Shown here piece by piece: positions 54,128 to 63,954 of a DNA stretch of 64,000 nt. Under the pieces are notes generated by a model. That model searched no databases, had not been told where the DNA came from, and saw only the letters and a program-made list of their open reading frames with translations. How positions within the stretch are numbered: the first letter of the stretch is position 1; every line of letters starts with the position of its first letter. Origin of the DNA: Paenibacillus xylanexedens (lineage in GTDB: Bacteria; Bacillota; Bacilli; Paenibacillales; Paenibacillaceae). The stretch spans positions 124,001-188,000 of the forward strand of contig NZ_JAGIKV010000003.1 in NCBI RefSeq assembly GCF_017874615.1, read 5' to 3'. A program made the position numbers and the translations under genes.

Positions 54128-54205
54128 TCCCCTTGTTCACAAGAGCTATCTCTGTTGGTAAATCAACCAGCGTAGAGAGCATCTCCTTGTAGAACAAGGG
54201 GTTTT
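54128..54205 (+). terminator. Large branched terminator of glgP
   Basis: CCCCTTGTTC (54128-54137) pairs with GAACAAGGGG (54191-54200), followed by TTTTT. The 53 nt inside hold further helices (CTCT/AGAG, TTGGT/ACCAG-like). The size is unusual for a simple terminator. Confidence 0.75.
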
Positions 54206-54368
54206 TGGCATACAGTGTATCATAGTGTCATTCAACTTGAAGAGAATCGGAACTCGCGTATCTTTCGTCATACAAGTTCGCACACAAAATCAAAAAAAAG
54301 ATCTGGATCTCAGTCATACTACATAAGAAATCGTTTGATATTTTGAATTAGATAGGGGAGCCGTCACT

Positions 54369-55075
54369 ATGGATCATTACACACGAATTCAGCTTGCTAT
54401 TGAGTATTTGGAGCAGCATTTGCAAGATGATTTTAATATCAGAGAGACGTCCGCTGCTGCGAGCTTTTCGGCGTTTCATTTTCAGCCTACTTTGGAATGA
54501 CACCGGCGAAGCTGCGTAAGCTGGAAGTGGATCAGTTGTCTCTTCTGAAGATGCAACAGAGCATTGATTTTAACGATTATCGAACTCGGCTTGATGGAAC
54601 TTTCCACATGAACACACCCCGTCTGGTCACACGGGAACCGAACTGGATTGTCGGCTATGAATATAAGACCAACCTGAATGACAATCAGCATTATGCTGAA
54701 ATACCCGGATTTTATCACGATTTTGGCATGGAACAGAAATTCATGGCGATCCCGGAGAGGACACGCCCTGATATGGCTTATGGTGTGGCCTGTCATTTTG
54801 AAGAGGATGGAGCATTTTCTTTTATTGTGGGTGAAGAAAGCAGTGGAGCATCGCAGGTACTTGAACCCGGTTTTACTTCGATTGAAATTCCGGGCGGCTT
54901 GTATGCAGAGTTCACCGTGGAAGGCTCCGGGCAGGATATTCGGAAAATGATCTATGGCAGCTGGTTGCCGCAGTCGAACTATGAACGGAGGGAAGGACCA
55001 GACTTTGAAGTGACGGATGTCTGGAAATCGACCCTTGAACAACTGGACATGAACATATATATCCCGTTAAAATAG
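54369..55075 (+). pseudogene. AraC-type regulator with GyrI-like effector domain, deleted in the HTH
   Basis: The frame from ATG 54369 (MDHYTRIQLAIEYLEQHL) begins a typical AraC domain and reaches SAFHFQ, then stops at about 54500. Another frame resumes at once with AYFGMTPAKLRKLEVDQ, the last few residues of an AraC domain, and continues through a GyrI-like ligand-binding domain to 55075. Comparison with the family layout shows that most of the two-helix DNA-binding region (some 45-55 codons) has been deleted, with a frame change. The product can no longer bind DNA as a normal AraC regulator. The GyrI part (192 codons from 54497) could still be made only if reinitiated. Confidence 0.8.
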
Positions 55076-55115
55076 ACCTACCGCTTCGCGGAATTCAAGG
55101 TCGGAGGACGGATGA

Positions 55116-55574
55116 ATGAGCGAAAAGTCAGGGCTTCACTCCAAGTGGATGTTATTAATCGTTGCTTGCATGGCAGCGCTCTACATACTGATTATGGGCA
55201 TTTTACTGTTTGTCAGTGGACGAACACCTAGCATGTATTATCAATATAATCTCGTACCCTTCGAGACGATTCGTCCACTTCTTATGGAGAGGGAGAGGTA
55301 CAATACAGATACCTGGGTCAAAAACCTGTTTGGCAATATCGTATTGTTCATTCCGCTGGGCATCTGGATTCCATGGTTGTTTCGGAGGTGTCGTACGTTC
55401 CTGACCTTTACATCTACAGTTGTTTTGCTTCTGCTGTGTGTTGAGGTCACACAATTGATTACACGTGTAGGTTCGTTTGATGTGGATGACATTATTCTGA
55501 ACACGATCGGTGCCTGGATAGGTTACGCCGGATTTAAGTTAATCTTATGCTCATTAAGAAGGACTCGGAATTGA
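55116..55574 (+). CDS. VanZ-family membrane protein
   Basis: The product is 152 residues. GGAGGAC precedes two close ATGs, and 55116 is in the long frame. Four hydrophobic segments are visible (about 11-31, 65-85, 94-115, 130-146). VanZ-like hallmarks are YQYNLVPFETIR, FGNIVLFIPLGIW and FDVDDIILNTIGAWIGY. Relatives confer low-level teicoplanin resistance or have unknown envelope roles. It is a single gene between the broken regulator and the alpha-glucosidase. Confidence 0.85.
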   Translation: MSEKSGLHSKWMLLIVACMAALYILIMGILLFVSGRTPSMYYQYNLVPFETIRPLLMERERYNTDTWVKNLFGNIVLFIPLGIWIPWLFRRCRTFLTFTSTVVLLLLCVEVTQLITRVGSFDVDDIILNTIGAWIGYAGFKLILCSLRRTRN

Positions 55575-55678
55575 GCCGCAGATCGCGGTCCATCACCGGG
55601 TCTTTTTGCATAAGATACCTTTCAAATGTTTACAAGGGAATCATTTCGGATAAAACATATTAACGGCTTATTTATATC

Positions 55679-57409
55679 GTGAGTAGAGATTATATAGTAC
55701 ACAATGATGAGAGCGAGGTGGGCGATATCGTTTGGTGGAAAGAGAGTGTGGTATACCAGATTTACCCGAGCAGCTTTAAAGATTCGGACGGGGATGGATA
55801 TGGCGACTTGCAGGGGATTTATGAGAAGCTCGATTATTTGGAGAATTTGGGCGTAGATGTGATCTGGCTTTGTCCCATTTACGATTCACCAGGACATGAT
55901 AACGGATATGATATCCGAGATTACTACGGCATTTTACGCAAGTATGGCACGATGGAGGATTTTGATCGATTATTGGCAGAGGCCCACAAGCGTGGTCTCA
56001 AGATCATGATGGACCTGGTGCTGAATCATACGTCAGATGAACATGCGTGGTTTGCTGAATCGCGTTCATCAAAGATGAATCCGAAGCGGGATTATTATAT
56101 TTGGCGTTCAGGCAAAAATGGGCAGGTGCCGAATAATTGGGAGTCCTATTTTGGAGGTTCGGTGTGGAAGCATGATCCCGAGACAAATGAATATTATCTG
56201 CATCTGTATTCCGAACAGCAACCGGATCTCAACTGGAACAATGCACAGATGGCAGAAGAGATGTATGAGATGGTGCATTGGTGGCTGGAAAAAGGGGTCG
56301 ACGGATTCCGTTTCGATGCAGTAGCGCATATCGCCAAGGCAGAGGGTCTACCAAGCGCTCACAACCCGCATAATCTGCCGGTGGTTCCCGCGTATCAGCT
56401 CTTTTCCAACCTGGAACAGGTACACTCGATCTTGAAGAAGCTGAATAACATGATCCTGAAACCTTATGGACCCATGACGGTTGGCGAGACTTCGGGACTT
56501 GGGCCTGAGCAGGCCTTGGCTTATGTCGGGACGGATCGTGATGAGCTTAATATGGTATTCCAGTTTGAGCATATGTTTATCGATGCTAAATCCTCCGGAA
56601 TTGGTAAGTGGAACTATAAGGAATGGAAATTGACAGATCTCAAAGAAATTATGAGCCGGTGGCAAACGGTTTTGCATGGTAGAGGCTGGAACGCCAATTA
56701 TATGGGCAACCATGATCAGCCACGACCAGTTTCCCGTTTTGGTGATGACGGTAAATATCGGGTACGGTCTGCTCAGATGCTGGCGACATGGATGCTTACA
56801 CTGGAAGGGACCCCCTACATCTATCAGGGAGAAGAGATCGGCATGACCAATGTCGCTTTCCCGGATATCGAACAATACCGGGACATCGAGACCAAAAATT
56901 ATTACAATCATTACATTGGTCAAGGTAAGTCGAAGCATGAAGTCATGCAGGCGATCTGGCTGAAGAGTCGCGATAATGCCCGCACGCCGATGCAATGGGA
57001 TGAGACGGAACATGCAGGGTTTACCCAGGGTCAGCCGTGGATTCAGGTGAATGATAATTATCTTGAGATTAATGTGGCTGATGCCGAAAGTGATCCGCAA
57101 TCCATTTTGCATTATTACCGTAAGTTAATTGCCCTTCGCAAACAACATAAAGTACTTATCTATGGTGCGTATGAACTGCTGCTACCGGATGATCCGGATA
57201 TCTATGCCTATACCCGAACGCTGGAAGATGAGCAGATGCTGGTCATTCTGAATTTCCGTGGGCATGAGCCTGAGATGCACTGGCCGGAAGGTTGGACTTC
57301 CGAGCATGCCAAGCTGATCATCAGCAATGTGAGCAGACGTTATTCTACCGATGAAGGTGCGATTCAGTTTCAGCCGTATGAAGCAAGGGTGTATCGTAAG
57401 CAGCGATAA
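55679..57409 (+). CDS. GH13 oligo-1,6-/alpha-glucosidase
   Basis: The product is up to 576 residues from GTG 55679, which lacks a clear ribosome site, so the start is uncertain. The fold starts at WWKESVVYQIYPSSFKD. The catalytic triad of GH13 subfamily 31-type enzymes is seen: nucleophile Asp in GVDGFRFDAVAH, acid Glu in MTVGETSGL, stabilising Asp in NYMGNHDQPRPVSRF. It hydrolyses terminal alpha-glucosidic bonds of malto- or isomalto-oligosaccharides in the cytoplasm. No signal peptide. It is distinct from treA at 60169, which has the trehalose-6-phosphate pattern. Confidence 0.9.
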   Translation: MSRDYIVHNDESEVGDIVWWKESVVYQIYPSSFKDSDGDGYGDLQGIYEKLDYLENLGVDVIWLCPIYDSPGHDNGYDIRDYYGILRKYGTMEDFDRLLAEAHKRGLKIMMDLVLNHTSDEHAWFAESRSSKMNPKRDYYIWRSGKNGQVPNNWESYFGGSVWKHDPETNEYYLHLYSEQQPDLNWNNAQMAEEMYEMVHWWLEKGVDGFRFDAVAHIAKAEGLPSAHNPHNLPVVPAYQLFSNLEQVHSILKKLNNMILKPYGPMTVGETSGLGPEQALAYVGTDRDELNMVFQFEHMFIDAKSSGIGKWNYKEWKLTDLKEIMSRWQTVLHGRGWNANYMGNHDQPRPVSRFGDDGKYRVRSAQMLATWMLTLEGTPYIYQGEEIGMTNVAFPDIEQYRDIETKNYYNHYIGQGKSKHEVMQAIWLKSRDNARTPMQWDETEHAGFTQGQPWIQVNDNYLEINVADAESDPQSILHYYRKLIALRKQHKVLIYGAYELLLPDDPDIYAYTRTLEDEQMLVILNFRGHEPEMHWPEGWTSEHAKLIISNVSRRYSTDEGAIQFQPYEARVYRKQR

Positions 57410-57507
57410 CACGGAGGCTAGCGTAATTTTGCGTTGGTGAAGAGCTATGATTTATAATAAATAGTGGTTTTCAAAATAATCAAAACATATGTCGGGAGGA
57501 ATCCAAG

Positions 57508-58200
57508 TTGTTGAATATTACGTTCCACGGTCACTCCAGTGTACAGCTGGGCACAGAAGAAAAGTCTCTGATCATTGATCCCTTCCTGCGTGGAAACGAG
57601 CTTGCCGTCACAAAGCCCGAAGATATTAAGACCGATGTTGTGTTGCTGACACATGCACATATGGATCACATCCTCGATGCTGAACCTATTGCCAAAGCGA
57701 ATAACGCCAAAGTTGTCGCTATTGTGGAATTGGCTACATATATGTCCTGGAAAGGTCTGGATACACTCGGCATGAACATGGGCGGAACGGTAGATCTTGA
57801 CTTTGCTCAAGCTAAAATGATTCAGGCGTTCCATACTTCCGGGATTGTGCTCGAAGAAGAACAACGGATCATGTATGCAGGTTTGCCTGCTGGATATATC
57901 ATTAATATTGGTGGCAAAACGATTTTGCATGCCGGAGACACAAGTCTCTTCGGGGATATGAAAATGATCGGTGATCGTCATGATATCGATGTAGCCTTCT
58001 TGCCGATTGGTGGACATTTCACCATGGGACCTGAGGATGCGCTGCAGGCGGCCGAATGGTTTAATGCCAAACTGACGATTCCGGTTCATTATGATACGTT
58101 CCCGGTAATTCGTCAGGATGCGGAACACTTCGTGCAGCAGCTGGCTGCAAAAGGGTTGGAAGGACGTGTGCTGGCCCCGGGAGAATCCATTACCCTGTGA
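57508..58200 (+). CDS. UPF0173-type metal-dependent hydrolase
   Basis: The product is 230 residues from TTG 57508, 8 nt after GGGAGG. A second TTG follows directly. The metallo-beta-lactamase fold shows HGHSSVQL, the metal motif THAHMDHILDAE, HAGDTSLFGDM, PIGGHFTMGPEDA and PVHYDTFPVI, as in the Bacillus YtkL family. The substrate is not known in general for this family. It has its own terminator. Confidence 0.9.
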   Translation: MLNITFHGHSSVQLGTEEKSLIIDPFLRGNELAVTKPEDIKTDVVLLTHAHMDHILDAEPIAKANNAKVVAIVELATYMSWKGLDTLGMNMGGTVDLDFAQAKMIQAFHTSGIVLEEEQRIMYAGLPAGYIINIGGKTILHAGDTSLFGDMKMIGDRHDIDVAFLPIGGHFTMGPEDALQAAEWFNAKLTIPVHYDTFPVIRQDAEHFVQQLAAKGLEGRVLAPGESITL

Positions 58201-58242
58201 TGCACATTTAACCGCTGTTCAATAATAAATGGATTTATGGAT

Positions 58243-58290
58243 AAAGACGAATATCACGTCAAGATAACTGACGTGGTATTCGTCTTTTTT
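58243..58290 (+). terminator. Terminator of the UPF0173 hydrolase gene
   Basis: A stem of about 18 bp (AAGACGAATATCACGTCA with TGACGTGGTATTCGTCTT, one mismatch-like G-T) is followed by six T. Confidence 0.9.
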
Positions 58291-58352
58291 CGGTTTCAGG
58301 TTCAATTTTCACCAATATAGTTGGTAGAAATGACAAAAACATTGAAATTCCA

Positions 58353-58382
58353 TTGTTGAAATCCCTTTTAGAATGATATAAA
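58353..58382 (+). promoter_or_regulatory. Possible promoter of the dicarboxylate symporter gene
   Basis: TTGTTG (58353-58358), an 18-nt spacer and TATAAA (58377-58382) lie 57 nt before the start codon. The -10 is good and the -35 is partial. Confidence 0.4.
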
Positions 58383-58438
58383 AAGTTACACGGAAACCAA
58401 ACGGAAATCCGAATTGACCGCAAACAGGGGGAGCGTTC

Positions 58439-59794
58439 ATGTCATTTATGAAATCATTATTTTTTCAAATTATTGTAGCGGTAATCATCGGGATTGGTGT
58501 AGGCATCCTGTGGCCGGATCTGGGTAGCTTGCTGCAACCGCTCGGAACAGGTTTCATCAAATTGATCAAGATGATCATCGCACCACTGATTTTCATGGTC
58601 ATTGTGACAGGTATTGCCAAGATCGGTGATCTGAAGTCGGTAGGTCGCATCGGACTGAAAGCCATCGTGTGGTTCGAGATTGCAACTACAGTGGCGCTGG
58701 TACTTGGATTGGGAACAGCCAATCTGCTTCGCCCCGGTGCCGGAATGAACGTGGACCCTTCAACCATAGATGCAAGCGGTATTGAAGCAAAAACCAATGG
58801 TTCCGAGTTACCGCATACGGTAGACTTTATCATGAATATTATTCCGACAAGTGTTGTGGATGCCTTTGCACAAAATGCACTTCTGCAAGTATTGCTCGTG
58901 GCATGCTTGTTCGGGGTTGCTCTGGCAGCAACAGAGAGTAAGGCAAAAGAGAATGTACTGACGCTGATTGAGAACTTGCTCGGCATTGTGTTCCGCATCA
59001 TCGGTTATATCATGAAACTCGCACCAATTGGTGCATTTGGAGCCATGGCTTACACGGTAGGTGCCTATGGAGCTTCCACATTGTCGTCCTTTGGTCTGCT
59101 GATTCTGGCCTGTTACGGTGCAGCGCTGCTGTTTCTGGTCATGCTGGCATTGGCTGCCTGGTGGATCACCGGGCTGAATTTCCTGCAATTTGTGAAGTAT
59201 ACCCGTTCTGAAGTGATGCTGGCGATTGGAACCGGATCATCAGAAGTGGTGATGCCACGCATGATGGACAAACTAACCAAGGCGGGTTGTGATCGTGCGG
59301 TTGTGGGGCTTGTGGTGCCAACGGGGTACTCGTTTAATCTGGATGGCGCTTCGATCTATTTATCGTTGGCCACGGTTTTTGTTGCTCAAGCCGTAGGGAT
59401 TGAACTGACATTGATGCAGCAGATTACGATTTTGCTGGTGTTGATGTTAAGTTCCAAGGGCATGGCAGGAGTACCTGGCTCTGCATTCTTGGCCCTGTCC
59501 GCGACGGCAGTGGCTGTCAATGCTTTTCCGGTAGCGGCGGTTGCTCTACTGCTTGGTGCAGATCGATTCATGGATACAATGCGTGTATTCACCAACCTGA
59601 TGGGCAACTGTGTCGCAGCATTTGTGGTGGCAAAATGGGAAGGTCTGCTGGATCAAAAGCGAATGCGTGCCGTACTCTCTGGTGAGATCAGTGCCGCTGA
59701 ACTGGAAAGGGAAGAGCAAGCTGCACTATCTTTATTGAAGTTGAATATGCAGGAAAAACAAGGGAAAGCCGTAGTTTCACCGGAGATGTCGTAA
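58439..59794 (+). CDS. Dicarboxylate/amino acid:cation symporter (DAACS family)
   Basis: The product is 451 residues. GGGGGAG precedes the ATG. Eight helices and two re-entrant loops are expected. The family motifs are present: the serine-rich AIGTGSSEVVMPRMMDKL, the PTGYSFNLDGASIYLS motif of helix 7, and LLGADRFMDTMRVFTNLMGN of helix 8, with the substrate-binding Asp and Asn. It imports C4-dicarboxylates or glutamate/aspartate with H+ or Na+ (GltP/DctP-like). Terminators bound it on both sides. Confidence 0.93.
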   Translation: MSFMKSLFFQIIVAVIIGIGVGILWPDLGSLLQPLGTGFIKLIKMIIAPLIFMVIVTGIAKIGDLKSVGRIGLKAIVWFEIATTVALVLGLGTANLLRPGAGMNVDPSTIDASGIEAKTNGSELPHTVDFIMNIIPTSVVDAFAQNALLQVLLVACLFGVALAATESKAKENVLTLIENLLGIVFRIIGYIMKLAPIGAFGAMAYTVGAYGASTLSSFGLLILACYGAALLFLVMLALAAWWITGLNFLQFVKYTRSEVMLAIGTGSSEVVMPRMMDKLTKAGCDRAVVGLVVPTGYSFNLDGASIYLSLATVFVAQAVGIELTLMQQITILLVLMLSSKGMAGVPGSAFLALSATAVAVNAFPVAAVALLLGADRFMDTMRVFTNLMGNCVAAFVVAKWEGLLDQKRMRAVLSGEISAAELEREEQAALSLLKLNMQEKQGKAVVSPEMS

Positions 59795-59913
59795 GAGGCG
59801 TGTCTACGCTGTGGTGATGAAGTCAAGTGACAGCTACTTTATAATAACAATCCATTACAACAGTAAAAAACAGTAGAATACATTTAAAGTTCAACCAAGT
59901 TTAACCAAATTAG

Positions 59914-59959
59914 ACCGTCTGTTGCCCGCACCAATGGTGGGAAGAACAGACGGTTTTTT
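59914..59959 (+). terminator. Terminator downstream of the symporter gene
   Basis: ACCGTCTGTT pairs with AACAGACGGT, an inner CCC-CACC/GGTGGG helix adds to the stem, and six T follow. Confidence 0.85.
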
Positions 59960-60079
59960 GTTGTCCCAATACAGATATCATTGGGTTCACGAACGCAGGT
60001 TACAAAATAAATGTTACAGAGGAAAGATTTATGGGGAATGTGTAGAAGAGGCGGAGAATATACATATTATAGTTTCAAC

Positions 60080-60108
60080 TTGTATATACATGTTTACTTA
60101 TGTAATAT
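60080..60108 (+). promoter_or_regulatory. TreR-like operator overlapping the tre promoter
   Basis: TTGTATATACAT (60080-60091) matches the Bacillus TreR operator core TTGTATATACAA at 11 of 12 bases. The same TTGTAT can serve as -35, with TAATAT at 60103-60108 as -10 (17-nt spacer). Binding there would block transcription, as in trehalose-6-phosphate-relieved repression. A treR gene is not inside the window. Confidence 0.6.
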
Positions 60109-60168
60109 AGATATGAAGTTATCCGAGAACATCACATGAGAGCATTACAATTTATTGGAGGCGTTAAC

Positions 60169-61890
60169 ATGAGTTCTAATAACACAACTCCGTCATCTTG
60201 GTGGAAGACATCAACGGTGTATCAGGTATATCCGAAGAGTTTTAATGATACAACCGGATCGGGTACTGGAGATATTCGTGGATTAACCGAGAAGCTTGAT
60301 TATTTGCAGCATCTGGGTATCGATATTGTGTGGTTGCAGCCGGTATATGTATCTCCGCAGCATGATAATGGATATGACGTAGCGGACTATTACCGGATTA
60401 ATCCGGATTATGGGACGATGGAGGATTTTGACGAACTGCTGAAAGGTCTGAAGGCTCGTGATATGAAACTGATGATTGATATCGTGGTGAATCACTCTTC
60501 TACTGATCATGAGTGGTTCCAGCAATCCCGTTCTTCCAAGGATAATCCGTACCGGGATTATTATATTTGGAAAGATCCTGCGCCGGACGGCGGTGTACCG
60601 AACAACTGGCAATCCAAGTTCGGTGGACCTGCTTGGCAGTATGATGAACAGACGGGACAATATTTCCTGACTTTATTTGATAAAACACAGGCAGATCTGA
60701 ATTGGGAGAATGAAGAAGTACGCAAAGCTGTACGGGATATGATCAAGTTCTGGGCGGATAAGGGTGTGGATGGTTTCCGTATGGACGTGATCAACCTGAT
60801 CTCCAAAGACCAGCGTTTCCCTGATGATGATGGCAGCGTGTCACCGGGTGATGGACGCAAATATTACACGGATGGACCACGTGTGCATGAGTACATCACC
60901 GAGATGTATGATGAAGTATTCGGGCCTCACAACATGGTGACTGTAGGGGAAATGTCCTCCACAACACTGGAACATTGTATCCAATATTCGAACCCGGCTT
61001 CCCGGGAGTTTTCGATGACGTTTAACTTCCATCACCTGAAAGTGGATTATCCGAATGGTCAGAAGTGGGAACTGATGCCGTATGATTTCGAAGCGATGAA
61101 GCAGCTCTTTAGTGAGTGGCAGACAGGCATGCAAGCTGGTGGTGGCTGGAACGCGCTGTTCCTTAATAACCATGATCAGCCTCGGGCACTGTCCAGATTC
61201 GCCGATGATGGTGACTATCGTGCCGAGAGTGCGAAGATGCTTGCAACAACGATACACGGCATGCAAGGTACGCCTTATGTCTACCAGGGAGAAGAGATCG
61301 GCATGCCGAATCCGGTCTGGAATGACGTTAGCGAGTTCCGCGATATCGAATCAACGAACATGTACCGCCTGCTTCAGGAAGAACGAGGTAAATCCGCTGA
61401 AGAAGCTTTCAACATTGTAAAAGAGCGTTCCCGGGACAACTCCCGCACACCGATGCAGTGGAATGGAAGTAAGAACGCCGGATTTACTACCGGAACACCT
61501 TGGCTGAAGGTGGATGAGCGGTATCCTTCCATTCACGTGGAACAGCAGCTGGCTGATCCAGATTCGATCTACTATCACTACCGCAGATTGATTGCCCTAC
61601 GTAAACAGGTTAACGTGCTGATCGACGGTCTGTATGAACGATTGGACGATGCACATCCGGATGTATTCGCGTACGCACGGACCAATGGAAGTGAAACCCT
61701 GATTGTTGTATCCAACTTCAGTAAACGAGACGTCACGTTCTCGCTTCCGGAAGCGGTCTGGAATGATCACATTGCAGGCAAATCAGCAGAGTTACTCATA
61801 GGAAATACGGAGGCAGCCCCTGCGCTGACGCAGGAAATCTCTCTCAGTCCGTATGCATCCTATATGTGGCTTGTGCCACAACAGGACTAA
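60169..61890 (+). CDS. treA: Trehalose-6-phosphate hydrolase (phospho-alpha-1,1-glucosidase)
   Basis: The product is 573 residues. ATG 60169 follows GGAGG, and an in-frame ATG at 60136 lacks a site. It is strongly similar throughout to Bacillus TreA: WWKTSTVYQVYPKSFNDTTG, nucleophile Asp in GVDGFRMDVINLISKDQRFP, acid Glu in VTVGEMSSTTLEHC, Asp in LNNHDQPRALSRFADD, and KSRDNSRTPMQW-type (here ERSRDNSRTPMQWNG). It splits trehalose-6-phosphate into glucose and glucose-6-phosphate. The adjacent treP gene supplies the substrate. Gene order is treA-treP, the reverse of Bacillus subtilis. Confidence 0.95.
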   Translation: MSSNNTTPSSWWKTSTVYQVYPKSFNDTTGSGTGDIRGLTEKLDYLQHLGIDIVWLQPVYVSPQHDNGYDVADYYRINPDYGTMEDFDELLKGLKARDMKLMIDIVVNHSSTDHEWFQQSRSSKDNPYRDYYIWKDPAPDGGVPNNWQSKFGGPAWQYDEQTGQYFLTLFDKTQADLNWENEEVRKAVRDMIKFWADKGVDGFRMDVINLISKDQRFPDDDGSVSPGDGRKYYTDGPRVHEYITEMYDEVFGPHNMVTVGEMSSTTLEHCIQYSNPASREFSMTFNFHHLKVDYPNGQKWELMPYDFEAMKQLFSEWQTGMQAGGGWNALFLNNHDQPRALSRFADDGDYRAESAKMLATTIHGMQGTPYVYQGEEIGMPNPVWNDVSEFRDIESTNMYRLLQEERGKSAEEAFNIVKERSRDNSRTPMQWNGSKNAGFTTGTPWLKVDERYPSIHVEQQLADPDSIYYHYRRLIALRKQVNVLIDGLYERLDDAHPDVFAYARTNGSETLIVVSNFSKRDVTFSLPEAVWNDHIAGKSAELLIGNTEAAPALTQEISLSPYASYMWLVPQQD

Positions 61891-61918
61891 TAACATTTTA
61901 TAAATAGGAAGTGACACT

Positions 61919-63937
61919 ATGGCAATCGATAAAAAACAGGTTGAGGAGATCGTCCGGGCAGTCGGTGGCAAAGAGAATATTGAAGCTGCTACGCACTGTG
62001 TTACACGACTCCGGTTTGCCTTGTACGATGAGAGTAAAGTGGATACTGAAAGTCTGGATCAGAATGATCTGGTTAAAGGACAGTTCTCTTCCCAAGGACA
62101 ATTCCAGGTCGTTATTGGGCCTGGTCTGGTGGATAAAGTCTATGATGAGATGATTCAGATTACCGGGGGAGATCGTTCTTCCAAAGATGATGTGAAGGCG
62201 GTTGCTGGTAAAAAGCAAAATCCAATCCAGCGAGCGATTAAAACACTCTCGGATATTTTCATTCCGATCTTGCCTGCAATCATTACGGCAGGTCTTTTGC
62301 TCGGAATTAACAATATTCTGACAGGTCCAGGCATTTTCTTTGATGGAAAATCACTGGTGGATGTTTATCCAGCCTGGAAGGATCTTGCTTCCATTATTAA
62401 TACGATCGCAAGTACAGCCTTCACGTTCCTGCCGGCTCTAATTGGTTGGGCCGCTGTAAAAAGGTTCGGCGGCAGTCCGCTGCTCGGGATCGTGCTGGGT
62501 CTCATTCTGGTACATCCCGATCTGCTGAGTGCCTATGGTTACGCTGATGCTGTGAATAATGGCACGGTGCCAACATGGAATCTGTTCGGTTGGGAGATTG
62601 AGAAGATCGGTTATCAAGGGCAGGTTCTGCCAGTACTGGTATCGGCCTATCTGCTTGCAAAGATGGAAATTTTCCTGAATAAAAGGGTACATGATTCGAT
62701 CAAACTGCTGGTTGTTGCACCAGTTACCTTGCTGATTACGGGATTCCTGGCATTTACGATTATTGGACCGGTTACATTTGCTATTGCAAATGCAATTACA
62801 TCTGGCTTGATCTATGTATACGATTCATACGCGGCGCTGGGTGGTCTGATCTACGGTGGTCTCTACGCTTTGCTCGTTATCACCGGTATGCATCACACGT
62901 TCCTCGCGGTGGATGTTCAGCTCATTGGTAGTCAGGGCGGTACGTTCCTGTGGCCGATGCTGGCATTGTCCAATATCGCACAGGGTTCAGCAGCACTTGC
63001 GATGATGCTTGTCCTGCGTGAGAAGAAAATGAGAGGACTTGCGGCAACGTCTTCGGTATCGGCCTTCCTCGGGGTAACTGAGCCGGCGATCTTCGGAGTG
63101 AATATCCGTTACCGTTATCCGTTTATCTTTGGTATGGTCGGTTCCGCGATTGGTGGTGTGTTGCTGACGATGAATAATGTTCAGGCAACCTCCATCGGTG
63201 TAGGTGGCGTACCGGGGTTCCTGTCGATTTTCCCTAACAAATGGGGCGTCTTTTTCATCGGCATGGCGATTGTCCTTGTTGTACCATTTGTACTGACCGT
63301 CCTTTTTGGCAGAGCCAAACTGAGAAAAGAAGATCGTAGTGCAAGCAATGAAACCGTTAATGAGCCTAAAGCGGCTACATCGCAGTCTGCTTCGGGTGTT
63401 ACCTCTTCAACTGCAAAAACAGATCCAAACCAGCGCACACGTAGTGCAGCTCAAGTAGGGGACGAAGCAGTGAATACACTGGAAATCATGGCGCCTTTAA
63501 CAGGCCAGGCCGTGTCACTGGAGCAAGTACCTGATCCGGCTTTTGCCGAGAAACAGATGGGTGAAGGTGTAGCGATTGAACCTTCCGGCAACGTTGTTGT
63601 GGCTCCGTTTGATGCTCAGGTGGCTCATGTGATCAAAAGTAAACATGCGGTGATTCTTGAACACGCGAGTGGATTACAAGTTCTGATTCATGTCGGGATT
63701 AATACAGTATCCCTCAAGGGTGAAGGCTTCAACATGCACGTGGAAGCTGGCGAGCATGTAAAGGCTGGACAAAAGCTGTTGGAGTTTGATCGTAAGGTAA
63801 TTGAAGATGCGGGATACCCGCTGATTACACCGATTATCATTCCAGATGGTCAAGATATGGTTGAACGGGTGGAAGTCACGACAGGTGATGTTACATCTAA
63901 TCAAAATGGTGTGTTGAAGGTTCATCTGAAAGGTTAA
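61919..63937 (+). CDS. treP: Trehalose-specific PTS permease, EIIBC with fused EIIA
   Basis: The product is 672 residues, against about 470 for the Bacillus subtilis EIIBC form. EIIB: phospho-Cys27 in AATHCVTRLRFAL. EIIC: about ten helices (about 105-460) with GITGMHHTFLAVD-like and GVTEPAIFGVN motifs. A Ser/Thr/Gln-rich linker (about 470-520) follows. A glucose-type EIIA domain (about 525-672) has the phospho-His in LIHVGINTV. It imports and phosphorylates trehalose to trehalose-6-phosphate. The fused EIIA makes it independent of a separate EIIA-Glc. It lies 28 nt after treA under the same operator. Confidence 0.94.
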   Translation: MAIDKKQVEEIVRAVGGKENIEAATHCVTRLRFALYDESKVDTESLDQNDLVKGQFSSQGQFQVVIGPGLVDKVYDEMIQITGGDRSSKDDVKAVAGKKQNPIQRAIKTLSDIFIPILPAIITAGLLLGINNILTGPGIFFDGKSLVDVYPAWKDLASIINTIASTAFTFLPALIGWAAVKRFGGSPLLGIVLGLILVHPDLLSAYGYADAVNNGTVPTWNLFGWEIEKIGYQGQVLPVLVSAYLLAKMEIFLNKRVHDSIKLLVVAPVTLLITGFLAFTIIGPVTFAIANAITSGLIYVYDSYAALGGLIYGGLYALLVITGMHHTFLAVDVQLIGSQGGTFLWPMLALSNIAQGSAALAMMLVLREKKMRGLAATSSVSAFLGVTEPAIFGVNIRYRYPFIFGMVGSAIGGVLLTMNNVQATSIGVGGVPGFLSIFPNKWGVFFIGMAIVLVVPFVLTVLFGRAKLRKEDRSASNETVNEPKAATSQSASGVTSSTAKTDPNQRTRSAAQVGDEAVNTLEIMAPLTGQAVSLEQVPDPAFAEKQMGEGVAIEPSGNVVVAPFDAQVAHVIKSKHAVILEHASGLQVLIHVGINTVSLKGEGFNMHVEAGEHVKAGQKLLEFDRKVIEDAGYPLITPIIIPDGQDMVERVEVTTGDVTSNQNGVLKVHLKG

Positions 63938-63954
63938 TTGAATACAACAACAAG

